From Oscillospiraceae bacterium (GTDB lineage: Bacteria > Bacillota > Clostridia > Oscillospirales > Oscillospiraceae): DNA of 6,909 nt. A program made the translations under genes and the position numbers. The DNA lies in the NCBI GenBank assembly GCA_017458885.1, contig JAFSZQ010000003.1, forward strand, positions 1 to 6,909. The letters are read 5' to 3'. Shown here in pieces: positions 1 to 6,017 of the stretch; positions within the stretch are counted from its first letter, which is position 1; every line of letters begins with the position of its first letter. Under the pieces are notes generated by a model that was given only the letters and a program-made list of their open reading frames with translations, searched no databases and was not told the origin of the DNA.

Positions 1-452
1 ACGAGCTGGAGCGCGCGCAATGCGCGTCGCTGGACGCGGCGGCGGAGCCGTTCGCGGCGCTGCTCGCGGAGATCGCGGCGGCGGAGGGCGACGGGACGCG
101 GCGGCGCGTGTTTGGACAGCTCTTCTACCATCTGGGGCGCTGGATCTATCTCGTGGACGCGGCGGACGATTTCAGGAAGGACGCGGGAAGCGGGAACTAC
201 AACCCCCTGCGCTGCCGCTACGGCATTCGCGGGGACGAGCTGCCCGAATCGGTCAAGCAGCCGCTCGGCGAGACGCTGGACGCCTCCATCCGCCAGATGG
301 CGGGCGCTTACGCGCTGCTGGACGCGGGGGAGTGGACGGCGGTGCTGGACAGCATTTTCTACGAGAGCTTTTACGCCATCGGCAAAGCCGTGTTGGACGG
401 CGTCTATCGCAAACCCTCGCGCATCAAACGCACGACGGAGGAAGTCGAATGA
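1..452 (+). CDS. DUF5685-like protein, 3' part only
   Basis: The gene enters from the left edge; the first complete codon is at position 3 and the frame is open to a TGA at 450-452, giving 149 visible residues. The visible part has a helical, Ala/Leu-rich stretch (around LDAAAEPFAALLAEI), then a segment reading LGRWIYLVDAADDFRKD followed by GNYNPL. I recall this combination as typical of DUF5685 proteins of Clostridia, which often sit beside a J-domain gene. The N-terminal part, which in this family usually carries Cys residues, lies outside the window. No enzymatic function is established for the family and none is claimed here. No signal peptide or clear membrane segment is seen in the visible part. 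The GTG at 108 should not be taken as the start, because family-like sequence continues upstream of it. The stop overlaps the start of the following J-domain gene by 4 bases, so the two are probably co-translated. The family call is from memory of its motifs. Confidence 0.72.
   Translation, partial: ELERAQCASLDAAAEPFAALLAEIAAAEGDGTRRRVFGQLFYHLGRWIYLVDAADDFRKDAGSGNYNPLRCRYGIRGDELPESVKQPLGETLDASIRQMAGAYALLDAGEWTAVLDSIFYESFYAIGKAVLDGVYRKPSRIKRTTEEVE
437..441 (+). promoter_or_regulatory. Ribosome binding site of the J-domain gene
   Basis: GGAGG lies inside the last codons of the DUF5685-like gene, 7 bases before the ATG at 449. It fixes the J-domain start at 449 rather than at the ATG at position 20 far upstream in the same open frame. 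Confidence 0.75.
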
Positions 453-1060
453 GCGATCCCTATCAGATACTGAACGTCGCGCCCACGGCGACGGACGACG
501 AGGTCAAGCGCGCCTACCGCGAGCTGGCGCGCAAGTACCACCCCGACAACTACCACGACAATCCGCTCGCCGACCTCGCGCAGGAGAAGATGAAGGAGAT
601 CAACGAGGCGTACGAGCTGATCCAGAAGCAGCGCAAGGGCAGCGCGTCGTCCTCCGCGCACAGCGGCGGCTACCGCTACGACACGGCGTACCGCGCGACG
701 AGCGCCGACCCGCTGATGCAGCGCGTCCGCGCCGCGATCAACGGCGGCGACGTCTCGCTCGCGGAGCGGCTGCTCAATCAGGCGCAGGAGCGCGGCGCGG
801 AGTGGAGCTTCCTCATGGGCGTCGTCTGCTCGCGCCGCGGCTGGATGGACGAGGCGAAGCGCCACTTCGACGCCGCCTGCCGTCTGGAGCCGGACAACGC
901 CGAGTACCGCAACGCGCAGACGATGTTCCGCGGCGGCGGCTACCGCCCGCAGGGCTATCCGAACGGCGGCACCGCGAACTACAACAACGATGCCTGTATG
1001 CGGCTTTGCGCCGCGTGGTCGTGCTGTATGCTGACCGGCGGGCGCTGCTGTTTCTGCTGA
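449..1060 (+). CDS. J-domain (DnaJ-type) protein with TPR-like middle and Cys-rich tail
   Basis: This is a 203-residue protein. Residues 3 to about 63 form a J domain: DPYQILNVAPTATDDEVKRA, then the HPD tripeptide at 31-33 that J domains use to stimulate the DnaK/Hsp70 ATPase, then KEINEAYELI. A Ser/Gly/Tyr-rich linker (about 64-86) follows. Residues about 87-157 look like paired TPR-type helices (SLAERLLNQAQERGAEW, then GWMDEAKRHFDAACRLEPDN). A Gly/Tyr/Asn-rich stretch (162-180) leads to a tail with seven Cys (183, 187, 192, 193, 200, 201, 203) ending at the stop. It lacks the G/F region, the CxxCxGxG zinc repeats and the C-terminal client domains of true DnaJ, so it is a specialised J protein. 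Its likely partner is DnaK and its client may be the DUF5685-like neighbour; both are inference. The ATG overlaps the upstream stop (ATGA) and GGAGG lies 7 bases before it. The long in-frame extension back to position 20 is a high-GC artefact. Confidence 0.88.
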   Translation: MSDPYQILNVAPTATDDEVKRAYRELARKYHPDNYHDNPLADLAQEKMKEINEAYELIQKQRKGSASSSAHSGGYRYDTAYRATSADPLMQRVRAAINGGDVSLAERLLNQAQERGAEWSFLMGVVCSRRGWMDEAKRHFDAACRLEPDNAEYRNAQTMFRGGGYRPQGYPNGGTANYNNDACMRLCAAWSCCMLTGGRCCFC

Positions 1061-1079
1061 ACAGGGGGAGGGAGAGCAT

Positions 1080-1961
1080 ATGATCAAGAGCATGACCGGC
1101 TACGGTCGGGCGAGACAGACGCTCCACGGGCGCGACGTCACCGTGGAGGTGCGCAGCGTCAACAACCGCTATCTCGACACGACCGTCAAGCTGCCGCGCG
1201 CGTATCTCTTTGCCGAGGACGCGCTCCGCCAACGGGTGCAGAAGGCCGTCTCCCGCGGCAAGGTGGACGTGTTCGTGACCGTCGACGCGAGCGCCGCGGA
1301 CGAGACCGCCGTCGCCGTCAACGAACCGCTGGCGAAGGCGTACATGGACGCCTTGCAGGTCATTGGCAAGCTCGGCGGCGCGTCCATGCGCGAATGCACC
1401 GCCGCGGACGTGGCGCGGTTCCCCGATGTGCTGACCGTCACGAAGGCGGACGCGGACCTCTCGAGCGTGGAGGAGGACGTCTGCGCCGTCGCGGACGAGG
1501 CGCTGGACGCCTACAACGCGATGCGCGCCGTCGAGGGCGAGAAGCTCGCGGCGGACGTCGCCTCGCGGCTCGACGCCATCGAGGCGCTGACCGCCAAGGT
1601 CGAGGAACGCTCGCCGGAGACCGTGCGCGAGTACCGCGAGAAGCTGACCGCGCGGATGCGGGAGGTCTTGCAGAGCACGACCGTCGATGAATCGCGCATT
1701 TTGACCGAGGCGGCGATCTACGCCGACAAGGTCGCCGTGGACGAGGAGACGGTGCGGCTGCGCAGCCACGTCTCGCAGCTCCGCGCCATGCTCGCGTCCG
1801 ACGAGCCGATGGGGCGCAAGATGGACTTCCTCATCCAGGAGGTCAACCGCGAGAGCAACACCATCGGCTCCAAGTGCAACGACGTGGACATCGCGCGCGT
1901 CGTCGTCGCGCTCAAGGCGGAGGTCGAGAAGATCCGCGAGCAGGTGCAGAACATCGAATAG
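1080..1961 (+). CDS. yicC: YicC/YloC family endoribonuclease
   Basis: The protein is 293 residues, the usual family length. It opens with the family signature MIKSMTGYGR and continues with EVRSVNNRYLD in the YicC N-terminal domain (about 1-155). The C-terminal DUF1732 region carries DFLIQEVNRESNTIGSK (249-265) and ends with EKIREQVQNIE, both close to E. coli YicC. E. coli YicC and Bacillus YloC are reported as endoribonucleases, and E. coli YicC has been linked to turnover of the small RNA RyhB; the cellular target here is unknown. A purine-rich ribosome site (GGGGGAGGGAGAG, 1064-1076) precedes the ATG, and 19 bases separate it from the J-domain gene. Position directly before remA and gmk is the conserved arrangement in Bacillota. 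Nothing looks truncated. Confidence 0.96.
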   Translation: MIKSMTGYGRARQTLHGRDVTVEVRSVNNRYLDTTVKLPRAYLFAEDALRQRVQKAVSRGKVDVFVTVDASAADETAVAVNEPLAKAYMDALQVIGKLGGASMRECTAADVARFPDVLTVTKADADLSSVEEDVCAVADEALDAYNAMRAVEGEKLAADVASRLDAIEALTAKVEERSPETVREYREKLTARMREVLQSTTVDESRILTEAAIYADKVAVDEETVRLRSHVSQLRAMLASDEPMGRKMDFLIQEVNRESNTIGSKCNDVDIARVVVALKAEVEKIREQVQNIE

Positions 1962-1973
1962 GGGAGAGAGAAG

Positions 1974-2234
1974 ATGCAGCTCATCAACATCGGCTTTGGC
2001 AACATGGTCTCCGCGGAGCGGATGCTCGCGGTCGTGTCGCCCGACTCCGCGCCGATCAAGCGCCTGATCGCCGAGGCGCGCGAGCGCGGGATGCTCGTTG
2101 ACGCGACCTACGGGCGCAAGACCGCGGCGGTCTTCATCATGGACAGCGACCACGTCGTGCTCTCCGCGATCCCCATCGACAGGCTCGCGCCGCGCATGGG
2201 CGCGGAGGCGCCGGACGGAACGGAGGAGGCGTAG
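1974..2234 (+). CDS. remA: RemA, DUF370 family DNA-binding regulator
   Basis: The 86-residue protein matches RemA almost throughout: INIGFGN near the start, [10 protein letters not shown] (21-30), [12 protein letters not shown] (39-50) and [10 protein letters not shown] (56-65). In Bacillus subtilis RemA activates biofilm-matrix and osmoprotection genes and assembles into ring-shaped oligomers that bind DNA. Outside Bacillus its regulon is mostly unknown, so matrix control here would be inference. One point is odd: where the Bacillus protein as I recall it reads GRRTRAV, this one reads GRKTAAV, so an Arg expected at residue 51 is Ala. The C-terminal tail after residue 67 is short and acidic. 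It starts 12 bases after yicC behind GGGAG, and its own last codons contain the ribosome site of gmk. The placement between yicC and gmk is typical of Bacillota. Confidence 0.95.
   Translation: MQLINIGFGNMVSAERMLAVVSPDSAPIKRLIAEARERGMLVDATYGRKTAAVFIMDSDHVVLSAIPIDRLAPRMGAEAPDGTEEA
2222..2229 (+). promoter_or_regulatory. Ribosome binding site of gmk, within remA
   Basis: GGAGGAGG overlaps the codons for the last residues of RemA and sits 7 bases before the gmk ATG at 2237. It suggests gmk translation is coupled to that of remA. Confidence 0.7.
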
Positions 2235-2236
2235 GG

Positions 2237-2842
2237 ATGGAACAGGGAAAGACCTTCATCATTTCAGGCCCCTCCGGCGTCGGGAAGAGCACGGTGCTCC
2301 GCGAGCTGTTCCGCGGGCGCGACGACCTGTACTTCTCCATCTCCGCCACGACGCGCCCGCCGCGCAAGGGCGAGGTGGACGGCGTACATTACCATTTCAT
2401 CGACGTGCCCCGCTTCCAGAAGCTGATCGGGGAGGACGCGCTGCTCGAGTACGCCGAGTACGTCGGCAACTTCTACGGCACGCCGAAAAAGCTCGTCGAT
2501 CAGGCGATGGACGAGGGCAAGGACGTCATCCTCGACATCGAGGTACAGGGCGCGCTGCAGGTCAAGGCGAAGCGCCCCGAGACCGTTCGCATCTTCATCG
2601 CGCCGCCGTCGTGGGACGAGCTGGAGCGCCGCCTCAAGGGGCGCGGCACCGACAGCGACGCGAAGATACAAAAACGGCTGCTGCGCGCCAAGACCGAGCT
2701 GCAGACCGCCGACGTCTACGATTACTTCGTCATCAACGACACGGTCGGGCAAGCCGTGCGCGAGCTGAACGCCATCATGCTCGCCGAGCACTGCAAGCCC
2801 GCCGACCGGATGAAAATATTGAAAGAAGGTACCTTATCATGA
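2237..2842 (+). CDS. gmk: Guanylate kinase
   Basis: The enzyme phosphorylates GMP (and dGMP) with ATP to give GDP, a cytosolic step in purine nucleotide supply. The 201 residues include the P-loop GPSGVGKST (11-19, with Lys17). The GMP-binding segment has Ser36, Arg40, Arg43 and Tyr52 within SATTRPPRKGE and GVHYHF. It also has Glu71 and YGTP (80-83), then DIEVQGA (100-106), the form usual in Bacillota. A lid region follows with RGTDSDAKIQKRL, and the C-terminal part has YDYFVINDTV and IMLAEH. Length and motifs are complete, so it should be active. It begins 2 bases after the remA stop, and its stop TGA overlaps the rpoZ start in ATGA. Linkage of gmk with rpoZ is conserved across many bacteria. 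Confidence 0.97.
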   Translation: MEQGKTFIISGPSGVGKSTVLRELFRGRDDLYFSISATTRPPRKGEVDGVHYHFIDVPRFQKLIGEDALLEYAEYVGNFYGTPKKLVDQAMDEGKDVILDIEVQGALQVKAKRPETVRIFIAPPSWDELERRLKGRGTDSDAKIQKRLLRAKTELQTADVYDYFVINDTVGQAVRELNAIMLAEHCKPADRMKILKEGTLS

Positions 2843-3051
2843 TGCTCTATCCCGCAATGAACACGCTCAACGAGAACGTGCCCAACCGCTACCTGCTGGT
2901 GAACGTCGTCGCGCGCCGCGCGCGGCAGATCGCCGAGGCTGCCGACGAGGCCGAGGAGCCGCTGGACGAGAAGCCCGTCACCTCCGCCATCAACGAGGTG
3001 GCGGACGGCAAGATCAGCACGGGCGACGTCGATATCACCATCGGCCGTTGA
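2839..3051 (+). CDS. rpoZ: DNA-directed RNA polymerase omega subunit
   Basis: Omega is the small subunit that helps fold and hold the beta' subunit in RNA polymerase. The 70-residue product starts with two Met, then LYPAMNTL, and carries the family core NRYLLVNVVARRARQIAE and KPVTSAINEVADGKI, as in clostridial omega proteins. Start choice: ATGATG allows starts at 2839 or 2842. The purine run AAAGAAGG (2822-2829) is 9 bases from the first and 12 from the second, and only the first gives the ATGA overlap with gmk, so 2839 is preferred. Its stop overlaps the priA TTG start. The gmk-rpoZ junction is noticeably more A/T-rich than the surrounding sequence, which fits a translation start region that is kept unstructured. 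Confidence 0.93.
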   Translation: MMLYPAMNTLNENVPNRYLLVNVVARRARQIAEAADEAEEPLDEKPVTSAINEVADGKISTGDVDITIGR

Positions 3052-5492
3052 GCGCGGAGCTTGCGAGCGTCGCGATCTCCGGCGTCCCCTACGCCGCCGA
3101 CCGTCCGTACACCTATCGGATACCGGCGGCGCTCGGCGAAGCCGTGCGCGCGGGGATGCGCGTCACGGTGCCCTTCGGGCGCGGCAACCGCCGCCGCGAG
3201 GGGTTCGTGCTGGAGACCCCGGAGGGGACGGCGGAGAGCGGCTATAAGCCCATCGACGCCGTGCTCGACGGCGCGCCGCTGATGGACGACGCGCTGCTGC
3301 GCCTCGTCCGCTGGATGAAGGCGCGGTACTTCTGTACCTACTACGACGCGATCAAGGCGATCCTGCCGTCGGGCGTATGGCTGCGCTATCGGGAGCTGTG
3401 GCGGCTCGCGGACGGGCTGGACGCGGACGCGGCGCTCGCCGCCGTGCCGCCCGACGGCGTGGAAGCGCTGCTGCTGCGCGAGCTTGCGGCGGCTCCCGCG
3501 GAGACGGAGGCGCTTGCGCGCATCGGCGGCGACGAGACGCAAAAGGCGCTCAAAGCCCTGCGCGGAAACGGTCTTGTCACCGTCGAGCAGACCGCCGTGC
3601 AGACCGTGAGCGACAAGACGCTGCGCATCGTGCGCCTCGCGATGGAGCCGGAGGCTGCGCGCGCGGCGGTTGCGCTGAAGCGCGCGTCCGTGCGCCGCGC
3701 GGTCGTGGAGCTGCTGTGCGAGCAGGGCGCGCTCGCCTCAAGCGACCTCTGCTACTACACCGGCGCGACCGCGCGGACGCTCAAGAGCCTCGAACGGGAC
3801 GGCGTCGTCCTTCTTGAGGAACAGGAATTGCTGCGCGTACCGGCTTACGCGGCGGCGGAGGACGCGCAGCCCATCGTCTTGAACGGCGAGCAGCAGACGG
3901 CGTTCGAGGGGCTGGACGCGCTCGCGCGCGCGGGCGAGGCGAGGGCGGCGCTGCTGCACGGCGTGACCGCGAGCGGCAAGACGCAGGTGTATATCCGGCT
4001 GATTGAAGAGACGCTTGCGCGGGGAAAAACCGCGCTGCTGCTCGTGCCGGAGATCGCGCTCACGCCGCAAATGATGGCGAAGTTCACCGCCTGCTTCGGC
4101 GACCGCGTCGCGATGCTCCACAGCGCGCTGCGGCTGACGGAACGCTACGACCAGTGGAAGCGCATCCGGCGCGGCGAGGTCAAGGTCGTGCTCGGCACGC
4201 GCTCGGCGGTGTTCGCGCCGCTCCAAGACCTGGGGCTGATCGTGATGGACGAGGAGCAGGAGGACACCTACGCCTCCGAAAACCCGCCGCGCTACCAGAC
4301 GCGCGACGTCGCGCAGTTCCGCTGCGCCCAGCACGGCGCGCTGCTGCTGCTCGGCTCCGCGACGCCGACGGTCGAAACGTCGTATTACGCGCGGAGCGGG
4401 CGCTATCAAGTGTTTTACCTTCACAGGCGTTACAACGAGCGGAGCCTGCCCGCCGTCACCATCGCGGATATGCGGCGGGAGCTGCGCGGCGGCAACGAGG
4501 GCGTTTTGAGCGCGCCGCTGCGCGCGGAGCTTGCCGCCAATCTGGAGCGCGGGGAGCAGAGCATCCTGTTCCTCAACCGGCGCGGCAGCGCGCGGATGCT
4601 GCTGTGCGGCGCGTGCGGCGCGGCGCCGGAGTGCCCGCGGTGCAGCGTGCCGCTGACCTACCACAGCGCGAACGGGCGGCTGATGTGCCACTACTGCGGC
4701 TTTTCGCGCCCCGCGTTCGACCGCTGCCCCGACTGCGGCAGCCCGATGCGCCCCGTTGGCGCGGGCACGCAAAGGGTGGAGGCGGAGCTGGCGTCGGCGT
4801 TCCCCGACGCGCGGGTGCTGCGCATGGACACGGACACCGTCGGCGCGACGCACGGGCACGAAAAGCTGCTCGCACAGTTCGAGCATGAGCGCGTCCCCAT
4901 CCTGCTCGGCACGCAGATGGTCGCAAAGGGGCTGGACTTCGAAAACGTGACGCTCGTCGGCGTGCTCGCCGCCGACCTCTCGCTCTATGTGGACAGCTAC
5001 CGCGCCGCGGAGCGGACGTTCAGCCTGCTCTCGCAGGTCGTGGGGCGCGCGGGGCGCGGCGGCAAGCGGGGCAGGGCGGTCATCCAGACCTACACGCCCG
5101 AAAACGACGTCATCCGCGCCGCCGCTGCGCAGGATTACGAGGCGTTTTACCGGAGCGAGCTTCGGATGCGGAGGCTCCGCCGCTACCCGCCGTTCGCCGA
5201 CCTGCTGGCGCTGACCGTCAGCGGCGCGGACGAGGGACAGGTGCTGCGCGCCTGCGTCGCGCTTCGCGACGCGCTGCGCGAGGAGCTTTCGCGCCGCCGC
5301 GCGGACGCCGAGGTCTTGGGCCCCGCGGGCGCGGGGGTGGTCAAGGTCAACGACCGCTACCGCTACCGCGTCTGCGTCGCGGCAAAGACCACGCCGGAGC
5401 TGCGGCGGCTCGTATCCGACTTTCTCATCGCCTTTCACCGGCACAGCGAAAACCGCGGTCTCGACATTTTTGCCGATACCAACGCGATATAA
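3048..5492 (+). CDS. priA: Primosomal protein N', replication-restart helicase PriA
   Basis: PriA recognises stalled or broken replication forks and starts reloading of the replicative helicase. At 814 residues it is of normal length. In order there are: the 3'-end-binding domain (about 1-105, with VPYAADRPYTYRIP and VPFGRGNRRREGFV); a winged-helix region with linkers (about 110-265); helicase lobe 1, with LNGEQQTAF at 278-286, Walker A GVTASGKT at 305-312 (Lys311), DEEQ at 401-404 and GSATP at 436-440; a zinc module with all eight Cys (520, 523, 529, 532, 547, 550, 560, 563); lobe 2, with GTQMVAKG at 621-628 and QVVGRAGR at 663-670; and a C-terminal domain. All catalytic motifs look intact. 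The start is TTG inside TTGA overlapping the rpoZ stop. No ATG or GTG lies near it in frame upstream, and the homology begins within a few residues. No purine-rich ribosome site precedes it, so translation probably relies on ribosomes finishing rpoZ. Confidence 0.96.
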   Translation: MSAELASVAISGVPYAADRPYTYRIPAALGEAVRAGMRVTVPFGRGNRRREGFVLETPEGTAESGYKPIDAVLDGAPLMDDALLRLVRWMKARYFCTYYDAIKAILPSGVWLRYRELWRLADGLDADAALAAVPPDGVEALLLRELAAAPAETEALARIGGDETQKALKALRGNGLVTVEQTAVQTVSDKTLRIVRLAMEPEAARAAVALKRASVRRAVVELLCEQGALASSDLCYYTGATARTLKSLERDGVVLLEEQELLRVPAYAAAEDAQPIVLNGEQQTAFEGLDALARAGEARAALLHGVTASGKTQVYIRLIEETLARGKTALLLVPEIALTPQMMAKFTACFGDRVAMLHSALRLTERYDQWKRIRRGEVKVVLGTRSAVFAPLQDLGLIVMDEEQEDTYASENPPRYQTRDVAQFRCAQHGALLLLGSATPTVETSYYARSGRYQVFYLHRRYNERSLPAVTIADMRRELRGGNEGVLSAPLRAELAANLERGEQSILFLNRRGSARMLLCGACGAAPECPRCSVPLTYHSANGRLMCHYCGFSRPAFDRCPDCGSPMRPVGAGTQRVEAELASAFPDARVLRMDTDTVGATHGHEKLLAQFEHERVPILLGTQMVAKGLDFENVTLVGVLAADLSLYVDSYRAAERTFSLLSQVVGRAGRGGKRGRAVIQTYTPENDVIRAAAAQDYEAFYRSELRMRRLRRYPPFADLLALTVSGADEGQVLRACVALRDALREELSRRRADAEVLGPAGAGVVKVNDRYRYRVCVAAKTTPELRRLVSDFLIAFHRHSENRGLDIFADTNAI

Positions 5493-5494
5493 TC

Positions 5495-5501
5495 AAGGGA
5501 G
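5495..5501 (+). promoter_or_regulatory. Ribosome binding site deciding the def start
   Basis: AAGGGAG follows the priA stop. The two adjacent ATG codons at 5505 and 5508 lie 3 and 6 bases after it. The 6-base spacing is the more normal one, favouring 5508, which also gives the usual MAIR beginning of deformylases. Confidence 0.6.
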
Positions 5502-5507
5502 ATCATG

Positions 5508-6017
5508 ATGGCAATTCGTAGGATAGTGGAACGCGGCGACCCCCTTTTGGAGCGGGTCTGCCGCCCCGTAACGGAATTCAACGCGCGGCTGCACACGCTG
5601 CTGGACGACATGGCGGAGACGCTCTCGGAGGCGGGGGGCGTCGGGCTTGCCGCGCCGCAGGTCGGCGTGCTGCGCCGCGTGTGCATCGTCGAGGACAGCG
5701 AGGGCGAGCTCATCGAGCTCATCAACCCCGAGATCGTCTCGACCGAGGGCGAGCAGACGGGTCTGGAGGGCTGCTTGAGCATCCCCGGGCGCTACGGGAT
5801 CGTCACGCGCCCGTACAAGGTGCGCGTGCGCGCGCAGGACCGCGAAGGCGCGTTCTTCGAGGTCGAGGACGAGGATCTGACCGCCCGCTGCTTCTGCCAC
5901 GAGATCGAGCATCTGGACGGGCATCTCTACACCGAGCACTGCGACCACCTGCTCTCCGACGAGGAGATCGAGCGGTATATCAAAGAGCATCCCGAACAGT
6001 TTGAGGAGGACGAATGA
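5508..6017 (+). CDS. def: Peptide deformylase
   Basis: The enzyme removes the formyl group from the N-terminal Met of new proteins at the ribosome, using a bound divalent metal (often Fe2+). The 169 residues contain all three family motifs: GLAAPQ at 46-51 (Gln51), EGCLS at 87-91 (metal ligand Cys89) and HEIEH at 131-135 (metal ligands His131 and His135, catalytic Glu132). The fourth residue of the last motif is Glu where Asp is common; the metal ligands and catalytic Glu are unaffected. The C-terminal tail is short and acidic (DEEIERYIKEHPEQFEEDE). Start choice: ATG at 5508 rather than 5505, from ribosome-site spacing and the family-like MAIRRIVERGDP opening; starting at 5505 would add one Met. 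It lies 15 bases after priA and its stop overlaps the fmt start, so deformylase and formyltransferase are made together. Confidence 0.96.
   Translation: MAIRRIVERGDPLLERVCRPVTEFNARLHTLLDDMAETLSEAGGVGLAAPQVGVLRRVCIVEDSEGELIELINPEIVSTEGEQTGLEGCLSIPGRYGIVTRPYKVRVRAQDREGAFFEVEDEDLTARCFCHEIEHLDGHLYTEHCDHLLSDEEIERYIKEHPEQFEEDE
6003..6009 (+). promoter_or_regulatory. Ribosome binding site of fmt, within def
   Basis: GAGGAGG overlaps the last acidic codons of def and ends 4 bases before the fmt ATG at 6014; the GAGG at its left end is 7 bases away. It supports the overlapping ATGA start. Confidence 0.65.

Noticed and set aside
20..448. In-frame extension of the J-domain gene back to an ATG at position 20.
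   Set aside because: The extension is Arg/Gly/Ala-rich and overlaps the DUF5685-like frame, which shows real family motifs. The J domain begins right after the ATG at 449, which has a good ribosome site.
1006..1032. Possible promoter before yicC (TTGCGC and TATGCT).
   Set aside because: Matches are only 3 and 4 of 6 with a 15-base spacer, and both lie in J-domain coding sequence.
1061..1079. Search of the largest gap for a terminator or small RNA.
   Set aside because: Only 19 bases, purine-rich, with no inverted repeat or T-run; it is simply the yicC ribosome site.
813..2153. A 446-codon open frame on the minus strand opposite the J-domain, yicC and remA genes.
   Set aside because: It spans three well-supported genes, and its translation is a low-complexity mix of His, Asp, Arg and Val with no family resemblance.
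2098..2838. Open frame running from within remA through gmk and into rpoZ, suggesting a fused longer omega.
   Set aside because: Upstream of 2839 the translation is Arg-rich and unlike omega, and it overlaps gmk, whose motifs are complete in another frame.
3738..5444. A 568-codon open frame on the minus strand opposite priA.
   Set aside because: It is the mirror of strongly G/C-biased codons in priA; its translation is Arg/Ala/Val/His-rich with no recognisable domain, while priA on the plus strand carries every expected motif.
5706..5723. Tandem 9-base repeat of GAGCTCATC in def.
   Set aside because: It encodes Glu-Leu-Ile twice in a conserved part of the deformylase (just before NPE) and is explained by the protein sequence.
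5898..5912. HEIEH instead of HEIDH in the deformylase, considered as a loss of function.
   Set aside because: The two metal-binding His and the catalytic Glu are all present; Asp-to-Glu at the fourth position is a mild change.
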